A program made the position numbers and the translations under genes. From IMG/VR virus record IMGVR_UViG_3300032236_001727, positions 19,144-83,143 of that record: a DNA stretch of 64,000 nucleotides; one strand, given 5' to 3'. This document shows positions 6,600 to 14,107 of this stretch, in pieces; position 1 is the first letter of the stretch, and every line of letters begins with the position of its first letter. The notes beneath the pieces are model-generated. The model ran no database searches and was not told the DNA's origin. It saw nothing but the letters and a program-made list of their open reading frames with translations. The stretch comes from a virus.

Positions 6600-6971
6600 T
6601 TATCTCAACATTGCCTCGAGTTGTTTCTTACTTTTGCTTTTCAGAGATTCTTCTTCTTTATCAGCAATAAGACCCAGAATCTTTTTGTTGTGTTCTTTGA
6701 TTTCTTTTGCTTCTTGAGCTGCTTGTTGTTCTTCTACTTTTGTAGTGAGGATATCTAGAACCACATCAAATTTTAATTTAGATGTTTTATCCTTTTCAGA
6801 TTTTGCAACTACAAAAGATTTCTTACCAGAATTTTTGTGTTGTTCCTCAAGAGAAACAGCCAGTTCATCCAGATCAGTTATTGAGAGGTCCCAAAGTTGT
6901 TCTGTAGAAAGAGAACCTTTGGATGTTTGAAAACGAAGTTTTTGTCTACTAGCTTCTTTGAAATTTTCCAT
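6600..6971 (-). CDS. Conserved phage coiled-coil protein
   Basis: 123 residues. The N-terminal part (KLRFQTSKG, then QLWDLSITDLDELA) is characteristic of a small phage family found next to large proteins of the type encoded at 7087-9198. The C-terminal half is a charged coiled coil (about residues 70-120) ending KKQLEAMLR. The two genes are separated only by the tRNA at 7002-7080 here. The family's role is not known; partnership with the large protein is inferred from recurrent adjacency. Confidence 0.7.
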   Translation of the reverse strand: MENFKEASRQKLRFQTSKGSLSTEQLWDLSITDLDELAVSLEEQHKNSGKKSFVVAKSEKDKTSKLKFDVVLDILTTKVEEQQAAQEAKEIKEHNKKILGLIADKEEESLKSKSKKQLEAMLR

Positions 6972-7001
6972 TTTTTGTTTGTTTTTATTGTTTAATAATA
7001 G

Positions 7002-7080
7002 TTAGCATGACAGGATTTGAACCTGTGACCTCCGCCTTGTAAATGGATGGCGGCACTCTACCAGACTGAGCTACATGCTA
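7002..7080 (-). tRNA. tRNA-Val(UAC)-like with a 12-base anticodon loop
   Basis: Acceptor TAGCATG/CATGCTA, D arm GCTC...GAGT with GG in the loop, variable AGGTC and T arm ACAGG/CCTGT are all regular; discriminator A, CCA not encoded. The anticodon stem CCGCC/GGCGG is perfect. It encloses ATCCATTTACAA, a 12-base loop. Removing the first five bases leaves TTTACAA, a canonical loop with anticodon UAC (valine). The gene is therefore either a valine tRNA with a 5-base insertion or a functional variant with an expanded loop. Total length is 79 nt. Confidence 0.82.
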
Positions 7081-7086
7081 AAGAGT

Positions 7087-9198
7087 TTAGAATTGTATTT
7101 TTACAACTCTTTTATGACTTCCTGATAGTTTTACTATTAGTTCATCTTTTACTGTGGCGTTAAAACCAAGGCCTGAAAGTTGTTTGTCAGTAGGTTCTAT
7201 TTTATTAGTAGCACCTAATACTTCCAATACTTTTCTATGAGTGGCTAATTCAGGGAGAAGATTTTCATTATGGAAACTTCTTATTGCTTCAGGTGCTTTA
7301 CAATTTTCAAGCATAAACAAATAATGTTTATTACCTGTGTTGTTATCACCCCAATGATTTGGAGAAAGGCATACAAGATTTACTTTATGGAACTCATTTG
7401 TATCTAAATTGTATATTTTTCTAGAAGCATTTGTTTCAGGAAGATGATGCTTAATAGTAAATTCAGAGCCTTTCTTAGTTACTGTAGCTATTTGAACATC
7501 ACCTTTAGCTTCACCAGAATATTCATAACAGAACAATTCTCCTTCAAATTCCACTTCAGCTTTGAACCCTGTATTTTTTCCACCATCATAATTTCTGTTG
7601 AAAAATGTATAAGTTCCATCTTTCATAGCAGACTTTTTGGTCCATGTGATATTTTCTACACCTTTTCCTGCTGGTCTAATCATATCTACATCGAGAAATC
7701 CTGACATACGGCTGCTATGCATTTGACCTCTGTAAGTATTAAATGCTATTTCTGTTTTATCAGGTTCTATAGCATGAGCGTCAAAATCACAGATACTTCT
7801 TCCATCATCATTCCACCCTATAGAAAATCTCAAAACACCATCTACTTTACCTCCTGCAGCTTTTACGGCTTCTTTTATTTGGGACTTACCAGCCAAATTA
7901 CCATTGAATGTCCATGAGTAATTATTAGACCATTTGAAAATAGGTTTAGAATTTGGATCATTAGCTGTAGTAAGAGACACCATATGGCCTTCATGTTGGT
8001 TTGTAAGGAAAGCCTCTACAGATGTACAACCAGGCAATATGTCTTTCATAAACTTTTCAATAGAAACTGTCTCTACACCATCAAATTCATTTCGTTTATG
8101 TCTTGTGGAAGTAGATTTTACTCCATCAAAAATAGATACTGTTTTGACTTTTCCTTCACCTACATTGGAATGTAATATTTCAGATACTTTTATATCATCT
8201 ATAGTTGCAAACCTTCTATTGAAAGACTCTACATAACCATTTTCTTCAACAAATTTCTTAGCTTCTTCTATTTGCTTTTTAGTGATTGGTGCTGTAGTTT
8301 TCATGTAATTAACAGGATCTACACGCTTGTTCCATGATTGGCATGCTTTGTTGAGTTCTTCACCTTCAGCAAGTTCTGTACAAAGTACACCTATCAACTC
8401 ATTTTTAAATTTAGCAATAGGTAGATTATAAGATTTTACCCAACACCAGTTTTCTCTTTGTTTTGCAGACAATTCATCATATTCTCTTTTAAGAGGTATA
8501 ATTGATTCTATTTTATAGAGATGTGTTTGCCCATCTAAAAGACTTCCTTGATTAATCAAATCTTTCACCAGTTGTAGTGTGTCTAGAGAAATTATTTCCA
8601 TAGCTTTCTGAAACACATTTTTAGCATCCCTATAACTACCCATTATAGACTCTACAGATGCTCCTGATGTGTTTACAAACTGATTAGAAACGGATAGGTG
8701 CATGTGATTAAATGTAATTATTTGATTAGGTTTTACTACACCATATTTTTCAGCTTCTTCTTTTGTGTACCTTTTCACATTTTGAGCCATACCCAGTCTG
8801 AAAACTAAATTTGATCTGGAGCATGATTCATATGGTAGAGAATTAAGTTCATTGAATGTTTCAAAGAACACTTCAGCTATTTTAGCTTTTTTCAAAGCTT
8901 TAGATATAGCTTTAGCCGAAGCAGCATATTCATCGTCTGCTTCTACATCAAATATTGTTGATATAGAATAATCCGGGTTTACAGCTACTATATTACCATA
9001 TCGTCTTATGAAATTTTTACAGAGGTTGCAGTTATGGGAACTGCTTGATGGGTCCCTGAAAATAGGATCATCTTCTTCTGAAAAGGCCTTTATATAAAGG
9101 TCCCATACTTCATATCCAGACACACTTGATCTGAATAATCTTCCAGTTTCAGACATTTTTTGGAACTGTTCCTGGAGTTTTTGGTTAAATTCTTTCAT
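7087..9198 (-). CDS. Large conserved phage protein with DUF2135-like domain
   Basis: 703 residues. The N-terminal region contains a zinc-knuckle-like HNCNLCKNF (about residues 54-62) and long helices. A central region (about residues 470-600) has the pattern of DUF2135/YfaP-type beta sandwiches: a GWNDDGRSICDFDAHA strand with a D-D-H ligand set, then SGFLDVDMIRP, GVENITW and DGTYTFFNRNY. The C-terminus is mixed. Homologues occur in many large phages as an uncharacterised gene paired with a short coiled-coil protein, here at 6600-6971. It is soluble and has no signal peptide. The biochemical role is unknown; domain resemblance is by motif only. Confidence 0.7.
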   Translation of the reverse strand: MKEFNQKLQEQFQKMSETGRLFRSSVSGYEVWDLYIKAFSEEDDPIFRDPSSSSHNCNLCKNFIRRYGNIVAVNPDYSISTIFDVEADDEYAASAKAISKALKKAKIAEVFFETFNELNSLPYESCSRSNLVFRLGMAQNVKRYTKEEAEKYGVVKPNQIITFNHMHLSVSNQFVNTSGASVESIMGSYRDAKNVFQKAMEIISLDTLQLVKDLINQGSLLDGQTHLYKIESIIPLKREYDELSAKQRENWCWVKSYNLPIAKFKNELIGVLCTELAEGEELNKACQSWNKRVDPVNYMKTTAPITKKQIEEAKKFVEENGYVESFNRRFATIDDIKVSEILHSNVGEGKVKTVSIFDGVKSTSTRHKRNEFDGVETVSIEKFMKDILPGCTSVEAFLTNQHEGHMVSLTTANDPNSKPIFKWSNNYSWTFNGNLAGKSQIKEAVKAAGGKVDGVLRFSIGWNDDGRSICDFDAHAIEPDKTEIAFNTYRGQMHSSRMSGFLDVDMIRPAGKGVENITWTKKSAMKDGTYTFFNRNYDGGKNTGFKAEVEFEGELFCYEYSGEAKGDVQIATVTKKGSEFTIKHHLPETNASRKIYNLDTNEFHKVNLVCLSPNHWGDNNTGNKHYLFMLENCKAPEAIRSFHNENLLPELATHRKVLEVLGATNKIEPTDKQLSGLGFNATVKDELIVKLSGSHKRVVKIQF

Positions 9199-9228
9199 TT
9201 TTTATAACTTTTATTTTAATTCAATTTA

Positions 9229-9666
9229 TTAATAAGTCTCTTCTTCTACTTCAATATCATCTATTTCAATAATATCATATGCTATTACTGGAATTGTTGT
9301 TTCTTCTACAATAGTATCAGGTTCATTTTCCCAGTCACAGTCATGTTCATTTTCTGGTGTGTTATAATCATCAACATATTCCTCCATAATTTCATCATCA
9401 ACATCTCCAGGCAACTCGGCCAACAAACCAGCGTTTTCAACAATAATCCAAACACGGTTCTTCCAAAAATCAAGATTCATTCCTTCTATCAAAATTTGAG
9501 AACCTTCACTTATAGTTATACAGGCTAGAGCTTCTATAAGTTCCATAGCTTTCATATCCAATTCACCTCCAATAGGGAATTTATTGCCATATTTTTCTTT
9601 GTCTCTTTTATAAATGGCTTTAATTTCTTCAAACCTTGGGGATACTTTGTCGATCAGTTTTCGCAT
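9229..9666 (-). CDS. Hypothetical protein with acidic tail
   Basis: 145 residues. The first 90 form a probable helical domain containing LIEALACITISEGS, IEGMNL and WIIVENAG. The last 55 are extremely acidic, ending IEIDDIEVEEETY. The protein at 10607-11032 shares the order LIE-L, G-NL, W-I-VEN and an acidic tail, so the two look paralogous. Acidic tails of this type can mimic DNA or recruit partners, but nothing here proves it. A promoter lies upstream at 9705-9737. Confidence 0.6.
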   Translation of the reverse strand: MRKLIDKVSPRFEEIKAIYKRDKEKYGNKFPIGGELDMKAMELIEALACITISEGSQILIEGMNLDFWKNRVWIIVENAGLLAELPGDVDDEIMEEYVDDYNTPENEHDCDWENEPDTIVEETTIPVIAYDIIEIDDIEVEEETY

Positions 9667-9704
9667 AACTTTTATTTGTTTTTATTGTTAAAAAATCTTA
9701 TGAT

Positions 9705-9737
9705 ATAAAGATACGAAAGAAAATTCTAAAAGCCAAG
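9705..9737 (-). promoter_or_regulatory. Bacteroidota-type promoter
   Basis: CTTG (9734-9737), 20 bases, TATCTTTAT (9705-9713) on the minus strand. It overlaps the 3' end of the small gene at 9726-9896 and would drive the gene ending at 9229. Confidence 0.65.
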
Positions 9738-9896
9738 CTTTTTAAAAATATTTTTATCTATCTCGTACTTTTTTAAATCAGTACTTTTTTTATCATTTTC
9801 GAGCATTTTTGTAGCTAATGTCTCTAAATGTTTAGATTTTATTTTATCATAATTATTTATGATATTTTTATGTTTTTTCATTTGCTTCTTATCCAT
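9726..9896 (-). CDS. Small lysine-rich hypothetical protein
   Basis: 56 residues from the ATG at 9896 to the TAG at 9726, very lysine rich and probably helical (MDKKQMKKHKN start, KKLGF end). It begins two bases after the stop of the HNH-like gene, so it would be cotranscribed with it. Its last codons overlap the promoter at 9705-9737. No family recognised; it could be a small DNA- or RNA-binding protein. Confidence 0.5.
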   Translation of the reverse strand: MDKKQMKKHKNIINNYDKIKSKHLETLATKMLENDKKSTDLKKYEIDKNIFKKLGF

Positions 9897-9898
9897 AA

Positions 9899-10594
9899 TT
9901 ATTTTCTTATAGAAACAATATTAAAACCATTTATTTCAGTTTCAATACTTACTGGTTTAGCAAATATGTTTAGTTCTTGTAATCTAGATAAATGATATTC
10001 GTCAAGTTCAAAATTAGCAACTTCAGATACTTTATTACTATTTTCTTTGAAATTTTCTATATGGTTTATTTCTCTATTAGTGAATACATTCCCTATAAAT
10101 AAGAAATAACAATTATAACATAAAAGTTGCATATTTCCTAGGTTATAATGCCTTTTATCATTATCTTTAAAATGTAATATTAATGGTATTTTGAAATCAA
10201 CAACACGTCTTTCACAAAAACCACATTGATTACATTTCTCCTCAAGAAATCCTTCTGTAATAAGTCTATATTTTATTTTTTCAGGATTAAAAGGTAAAGG
10301 ATCAACTCTACCTTCAATTATATCTAGTAAAGGTGTTTCTCTAGTTCCATCTCTAAGGAATTTAGGTATTCCCTTTCCACATTGATTTTTATGTTCATCA
10401 AATAATGTAGCCCCTGTTTCAGGATTAACATATAATTTAGCGTATTTTTTATAATGCTGGTAACTGCAATTTAGATAACGAGCTGCACTTTTGTTGGATT
10501 TAGTTTTAGCCATTGCAGCTATAACCATTTCTTTAGTTATGGGTTTGGGATGTCTACCTCTGTTTTCTGCAGGTTTTCTATTTAAATCATCCAT
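9899..10594 (-). CDS. HNH-like zinc protein with N-terminal HTH
   Basis: 231 residues. The N-terminal part has a helix-turn-helix-like segment (KSNKSAARYLNCSYQHYKKYAKLY), then a GKG linker, an arrangement also seen in the intron endonuclease at 1858-2334. The second half has CNQCG, a LILHFKDND strand and NMQLLCYNCYF. That is the scaffold of an HNH zinc fold, but the usual catalytic LDHINGD is replaced by LHFKDND, so nuclease activity is uncertain. Alternatives are a DNA-binding regulator or a degenerate free-standing homing endonuclease. Confidence 0.65.
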   Translation of the reverse strand: MDDLNRKPAENRGRHPKPITKEMVIAAMAKTKSNKSAARYLNCSYQHYKKYAKLYVNPETGATLFDEHKNQCGKGIPKFLRDGTRETPLLDIIEGRVDPLPFNPEKIKYRLITEGFLEEKCNQCGFCERRVVDFKIPLILHFKDNDKRHYNLGNMQLLCYNCYFLFIGNVFTNREINHIENFKENSNKVSEVANFELDEYHLSRLQELNIFAKPVSIETEINGFNIVSIRK

Positions 10595-10606
10595 ACTTTA
10601 TTTTTA

Positions 10607-11032
10607 TTATTCATCTTCGTCTTCGTCTTCATCTTCTTCAGAAGACATTTCCATATTTACTAAATCCAAAAGATTCCATAAATCTGATGGGCCGTTCATA
10701 ATGAATTGTTTTCCATCTATTGTTACTAGTGGAATTACTTCTCCTTTTTCATCAAGTCTATCAAATATATACCACATTATTAGATCTGTGGCTTTAGTAC
10801 CATATGTAAATTCTAATAGATTTTCAACAGCAATCCAAAGTGGATCAGTTACATTGGTTAGATTAATACCTCCAACTCCTAATAAAACACCTTCTATTTC
10901 ACAAGATGCTTCAAGAGTTTCAATTAAATTACAGAAAAATTCTTTTTTATTTGCAGAATCTTTTTTCAATATTACATCTACTCCTAGCAATGCGTCAAAT
11001 ATTCTCTTAATATTACTTTCTGGATTTTCCAT
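10607..11032 (-). CDS. Hypothetical protein with poly-acidic tail
   Basis: 141 residues from the ATG at 11032; the frame opens upstream at a TTG at 11038. The body contains LIETLEAS, GVGGINL and LWIAVENLLEF, matching the order of motifs in the protein at 9229-9666. The tail is a pure Asp/Glu run (SSEEDEDEDEDE). Function unknown. The repetitive GAN-type codons of the tail create a serine-rich artefact frame on the other strand. Confidence 0.6.
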   Translation of the reverse strand: MENPESNIKRIFDALLGVDVILKKDSANKKEFFCNLIETLEASCEIEGVLLGVGGINLTNVTDPLWIAVENLLEFTYGTKATDLIMWYIFDRLDEKGEVIPLVTIDGKQFIMNGPSDLWNLLDLVNMEMSSEEDEDEDEDE

Positions 11033-11192
11033 TTTCAAAAATTTCTACTTTAAATATTTTATAAAAATCACTTAGATTTAATTGTTTTTTTATGCATGCC
11101 AACAATGTAGCCTCTACAATATCGTTAGCATAAACAACTCCTACAGCTTGTTTGTCAAGATCGTTTTTTGAGTAGTATTTGTATTTCTTCAT
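11013..11192 (-). CDS. Small conserved hypothetical protein
   Basis: 59 residues from the ATG at 11192, which lies just past the stop of the upstream gene at 11195; an upstream in-frame ATG at 11231 would overlap that gene by 37 bases. Motifs are MKKYKYYSKND at the start and AVGVVYANDIVEATLLACIKK in the centre, a helix typical of short proteins shared among Bacteroidota phages. Its 3' end overlaps the start of the next gene. Function unknown. Confidence 0.55.
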   Translation of the reverse strand: MKKYKYYSKNDLDKQAVGVVYANDIVEATLLACIKKQLNLSDFYKIFKVEIFENGKSRK

Positions 11193-11194
11193 GG

Positions 11195-11500
11195 CTACAA
11201 TGTTTTTATTAGTTCCGCTATATCTATGCATGCATCAAAACTTTCTATTTTTTCGTAATATTTTAAAACATTTTGTAATGCTTTTTTATAATTGTGTTTT
11301 TCAATTTCAATACTAAATGATAAATTTTCTATATTGAATAAAACTATACTACTTGCTTCCTTATTATCTCTTATAGAATTATAAGTACTATCCATTATAA
11401 AATCAATAAATTCTTTTTTAAGCAATAGTTGCTTTATATCTTCCTCAGTTTCACAATATAATTTTATATTAGGAATTTCTTTCACTTTAGTAGTACTCAT
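11195..11500 (-). CDS. Hypothetical protein
   Basis: 101 residues from the ATG at 11500 (MSTTKVKEI). The open frame reaches back to 11572, but that extension is hydrophobic low-complexity sequence translated from an AT-rich leader. The protein is alpha/beta with LYCETEEDIKQLLLKKEF and a helical C-terminus ending in a Cys-containing ACIDIAELI segment. No family recognised. A TATATTTAT at about 11550 in the leader has no matching -33 TTTG. Confidence 0.55.
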   Translation of the reverse strand: MSTTKVKEIPNIKLYCETEEDIKQLLLKKEFIDFIMDSTYNSIRDNKEASSIVLFNIENLSFSIEIEKHNYKKALQNVLKYYEKIESFDACIDIAELIKTL

Positions 11501-11574
11501 ATTTAAGTTTTTATATTTTTTAAAAAAGATACCAATTTTTATTCCATTATAAATATAGAATAAACTAAACAAAT

Positions 11575-12351
11575 TTATAAAAACTTTAAATTATTTTGAG
11601 GGTGTGTTTTAATATATTTTCCCCATTTATATTTGGCATATTCATGACAATTTATTTCATCTTGTTGTGCTTTCTCTATTTGTTCAGGTGATTTAGATGA
11701 TACAGAAACAAAATGATAGAAATGGCAATTATACGCTCTCATCATTTTTAAGTCATTCATTCTACATTTGAGGAAAAAATCCCAATCTGCTACAAATCCT
11801 GCAGAAGATGGATATGATTCATCAAAACCACCTATTTTAATAAAATTATACTTATACATCATAAATGGGAAAGTTGAACCACTTTCTTCTACTTTATTAT
11901 GATTCACACTATCTGCATAATCATAAAAAGCATTTAGATCAAATGTTTTTGGGTCGCGTCCTAGATTTTTTATATTAAACTGGGGGAATATGCTTGGGGT
12001 GGGTTCTATTTGGTTTGGAGTAATAACATATGGCTGTTGTATTTGGGCGTCTAATAAAGCTTCATCCCATTTTCTACAAGCTATATTATCATCATTCATT
12101 ATAAGTACGTTAGAATGACGCGCATTATACACACCTAAATTTATAGCGCGGCATGTTCCGACATTATGCTCTAAATTGAGAATTTCAATGTGTTCTGCAT
12201 GAGTTTCTAATATGGTCTTATTTAAGTTATGATGACCGTCTACAACTACTATTATTTGGTTTTTTTCTACTTGATTTTCAATCAATGATTTGAGACATAA
12301 ATCAAGAGTGTCAGGACTTTTATAAGTTGGAACAATTACACTTAAGGGCAT
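11575..12351 (-). CDS. Glycosyltransferase family 2
   Basis: 258 residues from the ATG at 12351, where the classic GT2 N-terminus MPLSVIVPTYK begins. The frame runs further back to 12399, but that part lies inside the promoter/terminator element at 12368-12404. The GT-A fold landmarks are the SVIVPTY strand, IIVVVDG, NVGTCRAIN and the metal-binding LIMNDDNI (DD as DXD). A C-terminal GGFDESY and a VADWDFFLKCR acceptor-site segment follow. It would transfer a sugar from a nucleotide donor. It lies just after the sugar operon but has its own promoter. The acceptor is unknown. Confidence 0.85.
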   Translation of the reverse strand: MPLSVIVPTYKSPDTLDLCLKSLIENQVEKNQIIVVVDGHHNLNKTILETHAEHIEILNLEHNVGTCRAINLGVYNARHSNVLIMNDDNIACRKWDEALLDAQIQQPYVITPNQIEPTPSIFPQFNIKNLGRDPKTFDLNAFYDYADSVNHNKVEESGSTFPFMMYKYNFIKIGGFDESYPSSAGFVADWDFFLKCRMNDLKMMRAYNCHFYHFVSVSSKSPEQIEKAQQDEINCHEYAKYKWGKYIKTHPQNNLKFL

Positions 12352-12367
12352 ATAATATTTTTTATGC

Positions 12368-12400
12368 TTAAATATAATAAAAAAGGCTTGGATTTCCAAG
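12368..12400 (-). promoter_or_regulatory. Promoter embedded in a terminator hairpin
   Basis: CTTG (12397-12400), 20 bases, TATATTTAA (12368-12376) on the minus strand. The -33 box is the 3'-proximal part of the first stem arm of the terminator at 12383-12404. It would drive the GT2 gene starting at 12351. A near copy of the whole element is at 53617-53653. Confidence 0.65.
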
Positions 12401-12404
12401 CCTT
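12383..12404 (-). terminator. Intrinsic terminator overlapping a promoter
   Basis: AAGGCTTGG pairs with CCAAGCCTT around a 4-base loop (9-bp stem), and on the minus strand TTTTTTATTA follows. It terminates the gene ending at 12427. Confidence 0.75.
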
Positions 12405-12426
12405 ATTAAAAAATATGTTTAAAAAT

Positions 12427-12771
12427 TTATTTTACATTATCTGCTCCAAAAATGGATTTAAGTGTTTCTTTATCTCCATCAACAGACCAAGATTTGCAAG
12501 TTTTTGGTTTTGTTTTATAACACCATATAAATATTTCTTTTCCATCTGGTGTTTCGTAAGCCCAACTAGCTTCAACTTTACTTGGATCATCCATATCAGT
12601 TACATTTGGTTCACCAACTTTTGATATTATATCATCATATGTTGTTGTTAGAATTCCTGTTCTACTTTCACCTGTCTTACGAATTGGGATTAATTCTGTT
12701 TTTATTTCATTCTCATTAAGAAGACCTGCTAATTGCTGCATTCTCTTAAATTCATTGAGTGGTTGTTTCAT
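12427..12771 (-). CDS. Hypothetical protein with amphipathic N-terminus
   Basis: 114 residues. The first 20 (LNEFKRMQQLAGLLNE) form an amphipathic helix of a kind seen at the start of several unrelated small proteins in large marine phages. The rest is beta-rich with a SKVGEPNVTD segment and a Trp/Cys-rich IFIWCYKTKPKTC. It is a single-gene unit with its own promoter (12787-12819) and terminator (12383-12404). Function unknown; a virion-associated role is only a guess. Confidence 0.6.
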   Translation of the reverse strand: MKQPLNEFKRMQQLAGLLNENEIKTELIPIRKTGESRTGILTTTYDDIISKVGEPNVTDMDDPSKVEASWAYETPDGKEIFIWCYKTKPKTCKSWSVDGDKETLKSIFGADNVK

Positions 12772-12786
12772 TTTTATTGTTTTGAT

Positions 12787-12819
12787 ATAAATATATGAAA
12801 AGATAATTAAAACGCCAAA
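12787..12819 (-). promoter_or_regulatory. Bacteroidota-type promoter
   Basis: TTTG (12816-12819), 20 bases, TATATTTAT (12787-12795) on the minus strand, 16 bases upstream of the ATG at 12771. Confidence 0.75.
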
Positions 12820-12824
12820 TTTTT

Positions 12825-13526
12825 TTAAAATTTAGAAAATTCTTCCCAATTTGTTAAGGGAGATAACCATTGTGTTTCTCCATGTGTACTATAACCGGGA
12901 ACACTTGAAATTAATATGAATCCTTTTTCTTGTAATTCCAAGAACATATGAAAATCGTTTGGATGTGAACCTGATGTATGTTTACGTAAAATAGATTCTG
13001 AATTTTTGAGGGTTTTAACAGAGCATGCAAAAGTCATTGTTGTACTGTTTGTAATTTTCCAATGGCATGACTTTGAAATGTATAGTTTAGTAGTTTCACC
13101 ACCATCAACATCTACATAAGGATTACCTCCTAAATTTCCTGGTATATATTTGTCTGGATGGTCATAAAGTGTGATAAAATTTGCCCCTAGTTTTATACCT
13201 TCTTTAATTATTATATTAGAGTCTTTTTTGTGTAGGTAATCATTTTCTAAAAAATAAACTATTTCGTCATCCGGTAGAGTAAGAGCATAATCTAAAGCTA
13301 AATTAAAAGTTCCAGCGCCGTGTCCTACGGATACATGATGTATTTTATCTTCTTCAATATATTTGCAAATCATTTGAGTAGTATCTATAGAACAGTTATC
13401 TGCTATAATATGCCAGTTGCAATCTTTAAATGTATCTAAAGCATTTTTTAAGCAATTTTCATTGTTGATATATTCTGGTTTTACTTTGTTATAGCCAGCA
13501 TCAGAAATACGATATATTATTGTCAT
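12825..13526 (-). CDS. GT-A type glycosyltransferase (putative)
   Basis: 233 residues. Opening strands (TIIYRISDAGY, CNWHIIADNCS with a DNCS turn) and a central DDEIVYFLENDYLH are arranged as in GT2-like GT-A folds. ENDY sits where the DXD metal site is expected. A late HGETQWLSPL segment contains a likely base or acceptor His. The first codons overlap the stop of the methyltransferase gene by four bases. As last gene of the sugar operon it probably adds or modifies a sugar; the exact family is uncertain. Confidence 0.6.
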   Translation of the reverse strand: MTIIYRISDAGYNKVKPEYINNENCLKNALDTFKDCNWHIIADNCSIDTTQMICKYIEEDKIHHVSVGHGAGTFNLALDYALTLPDDEIVYFLENDYLHKKDSNIIIKEGIKLGANFITLYDHPDKYIPGNLGGNPYVDVDGGETTKLYISKSCHWKITNSTTMTFACSVKTLKNSESILRKHTSGSHPNDFHMFLELQEKGFILISSVPGYSTHGETQWLSPLTNWEEFSKF

Positions 13527-14107
13527 TTTGCTCTTTTTAGAATTGTTAAACCGTTGTTGTTGGTGTAACGTTTATGTAATACCCATTCATCTGTAGAATC
13601 TAAAAATTCTTGTACAGCAGCCCATAATCCTTTTCCTGTAGGAGCTTCTCCTTCCCATGCATTTTCAGATGTTAAAGGTTCATCTCTAAACTCATATGAA
13701 GTTGTATCATGCATTATTATATATTTTTTGGCTTTAGATGAATGTCTTTCCAACTCGGCTTTTAGTTGACAATAAGCATGCCATGTATCTAAAAACAATA
13801 AATCTGTTTCTTCAATATCTATATTTAAAACATTTTCTTTTCTAAATTCATAATTTAATCCATAATATTTAGCCACATCACGAACCACATTTATATCAGC
13901 TCCCCATTTAGATGGATATTCAATATCATAGCTTATGAGTTTTTTAGGAGCGGCACCTAAAAAGGCCCAAGTAGATGTTATAGCTCTAACTCCCATTTCT
14001 GTAATATGATCACATTCTGAAGCATATTCAATCAAAGTAGGAATATGTTCATTGATGTCAGATGGTGTTGTGTAAATTTTGTTTACAATTTCTTCCAGGT
14101 TATACAT
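13523..14107 (-). CDS. Class I SAM-dependent methyltransferase-like protein
   Basis: 194 residues. ITEMGVRAITSTWAFL occupies the place of the glycine-rich SAM loop (E-G-R-G pattern), followed by LISYDIEYP (acidic end of strand 2) and TDLLFLDTWHAY (motif of Methyltransf_24 and cephalosporin-hydroxylase-like proteins). IIMHDTTSYE then supplies a typical HDT. Members methylate or otherwise modify sugars in surface-polysaccharide clusters. It overlaps both neighbours by a few bases, so it belongs firmly to the operon. Substrate unknown. Confidence 0.75.
   Translation of the reverse strand: MYNLEEIVNKIYTTPSDINEHIPTLIEYASECDHITEMGVRAITSTWAFLGAAPKKLISYDIEYPSKWGADINVVRDVAKYYGLNYEFRKENVLNIDIEETDLLFLDTWHAYCQLKAELERHSSKAKKYIIMHDTTSYEFRDEPLTSENAWEGEAPTGKGLWAAVQEFLDSTDEWVLHKRYTNNNGLTILKRAK

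Noticed and set aside
10491-11075. 194-residue plus-strand frame with a long serine run
   Set aside because: It is the complement of the acidic tail (Asp/Glu codons) of the minus-strand gene at 10607-11032 and has no promoter or neighbours on the plus strand.
11501-11574. Promoter upstream of the gene at 11195
   Set aside because: TATATTTAT is present, but the base run 20 positions upstream is TTTA and the nearest TTTG is only 12 bases away; spacing differs from every accepted promoter.
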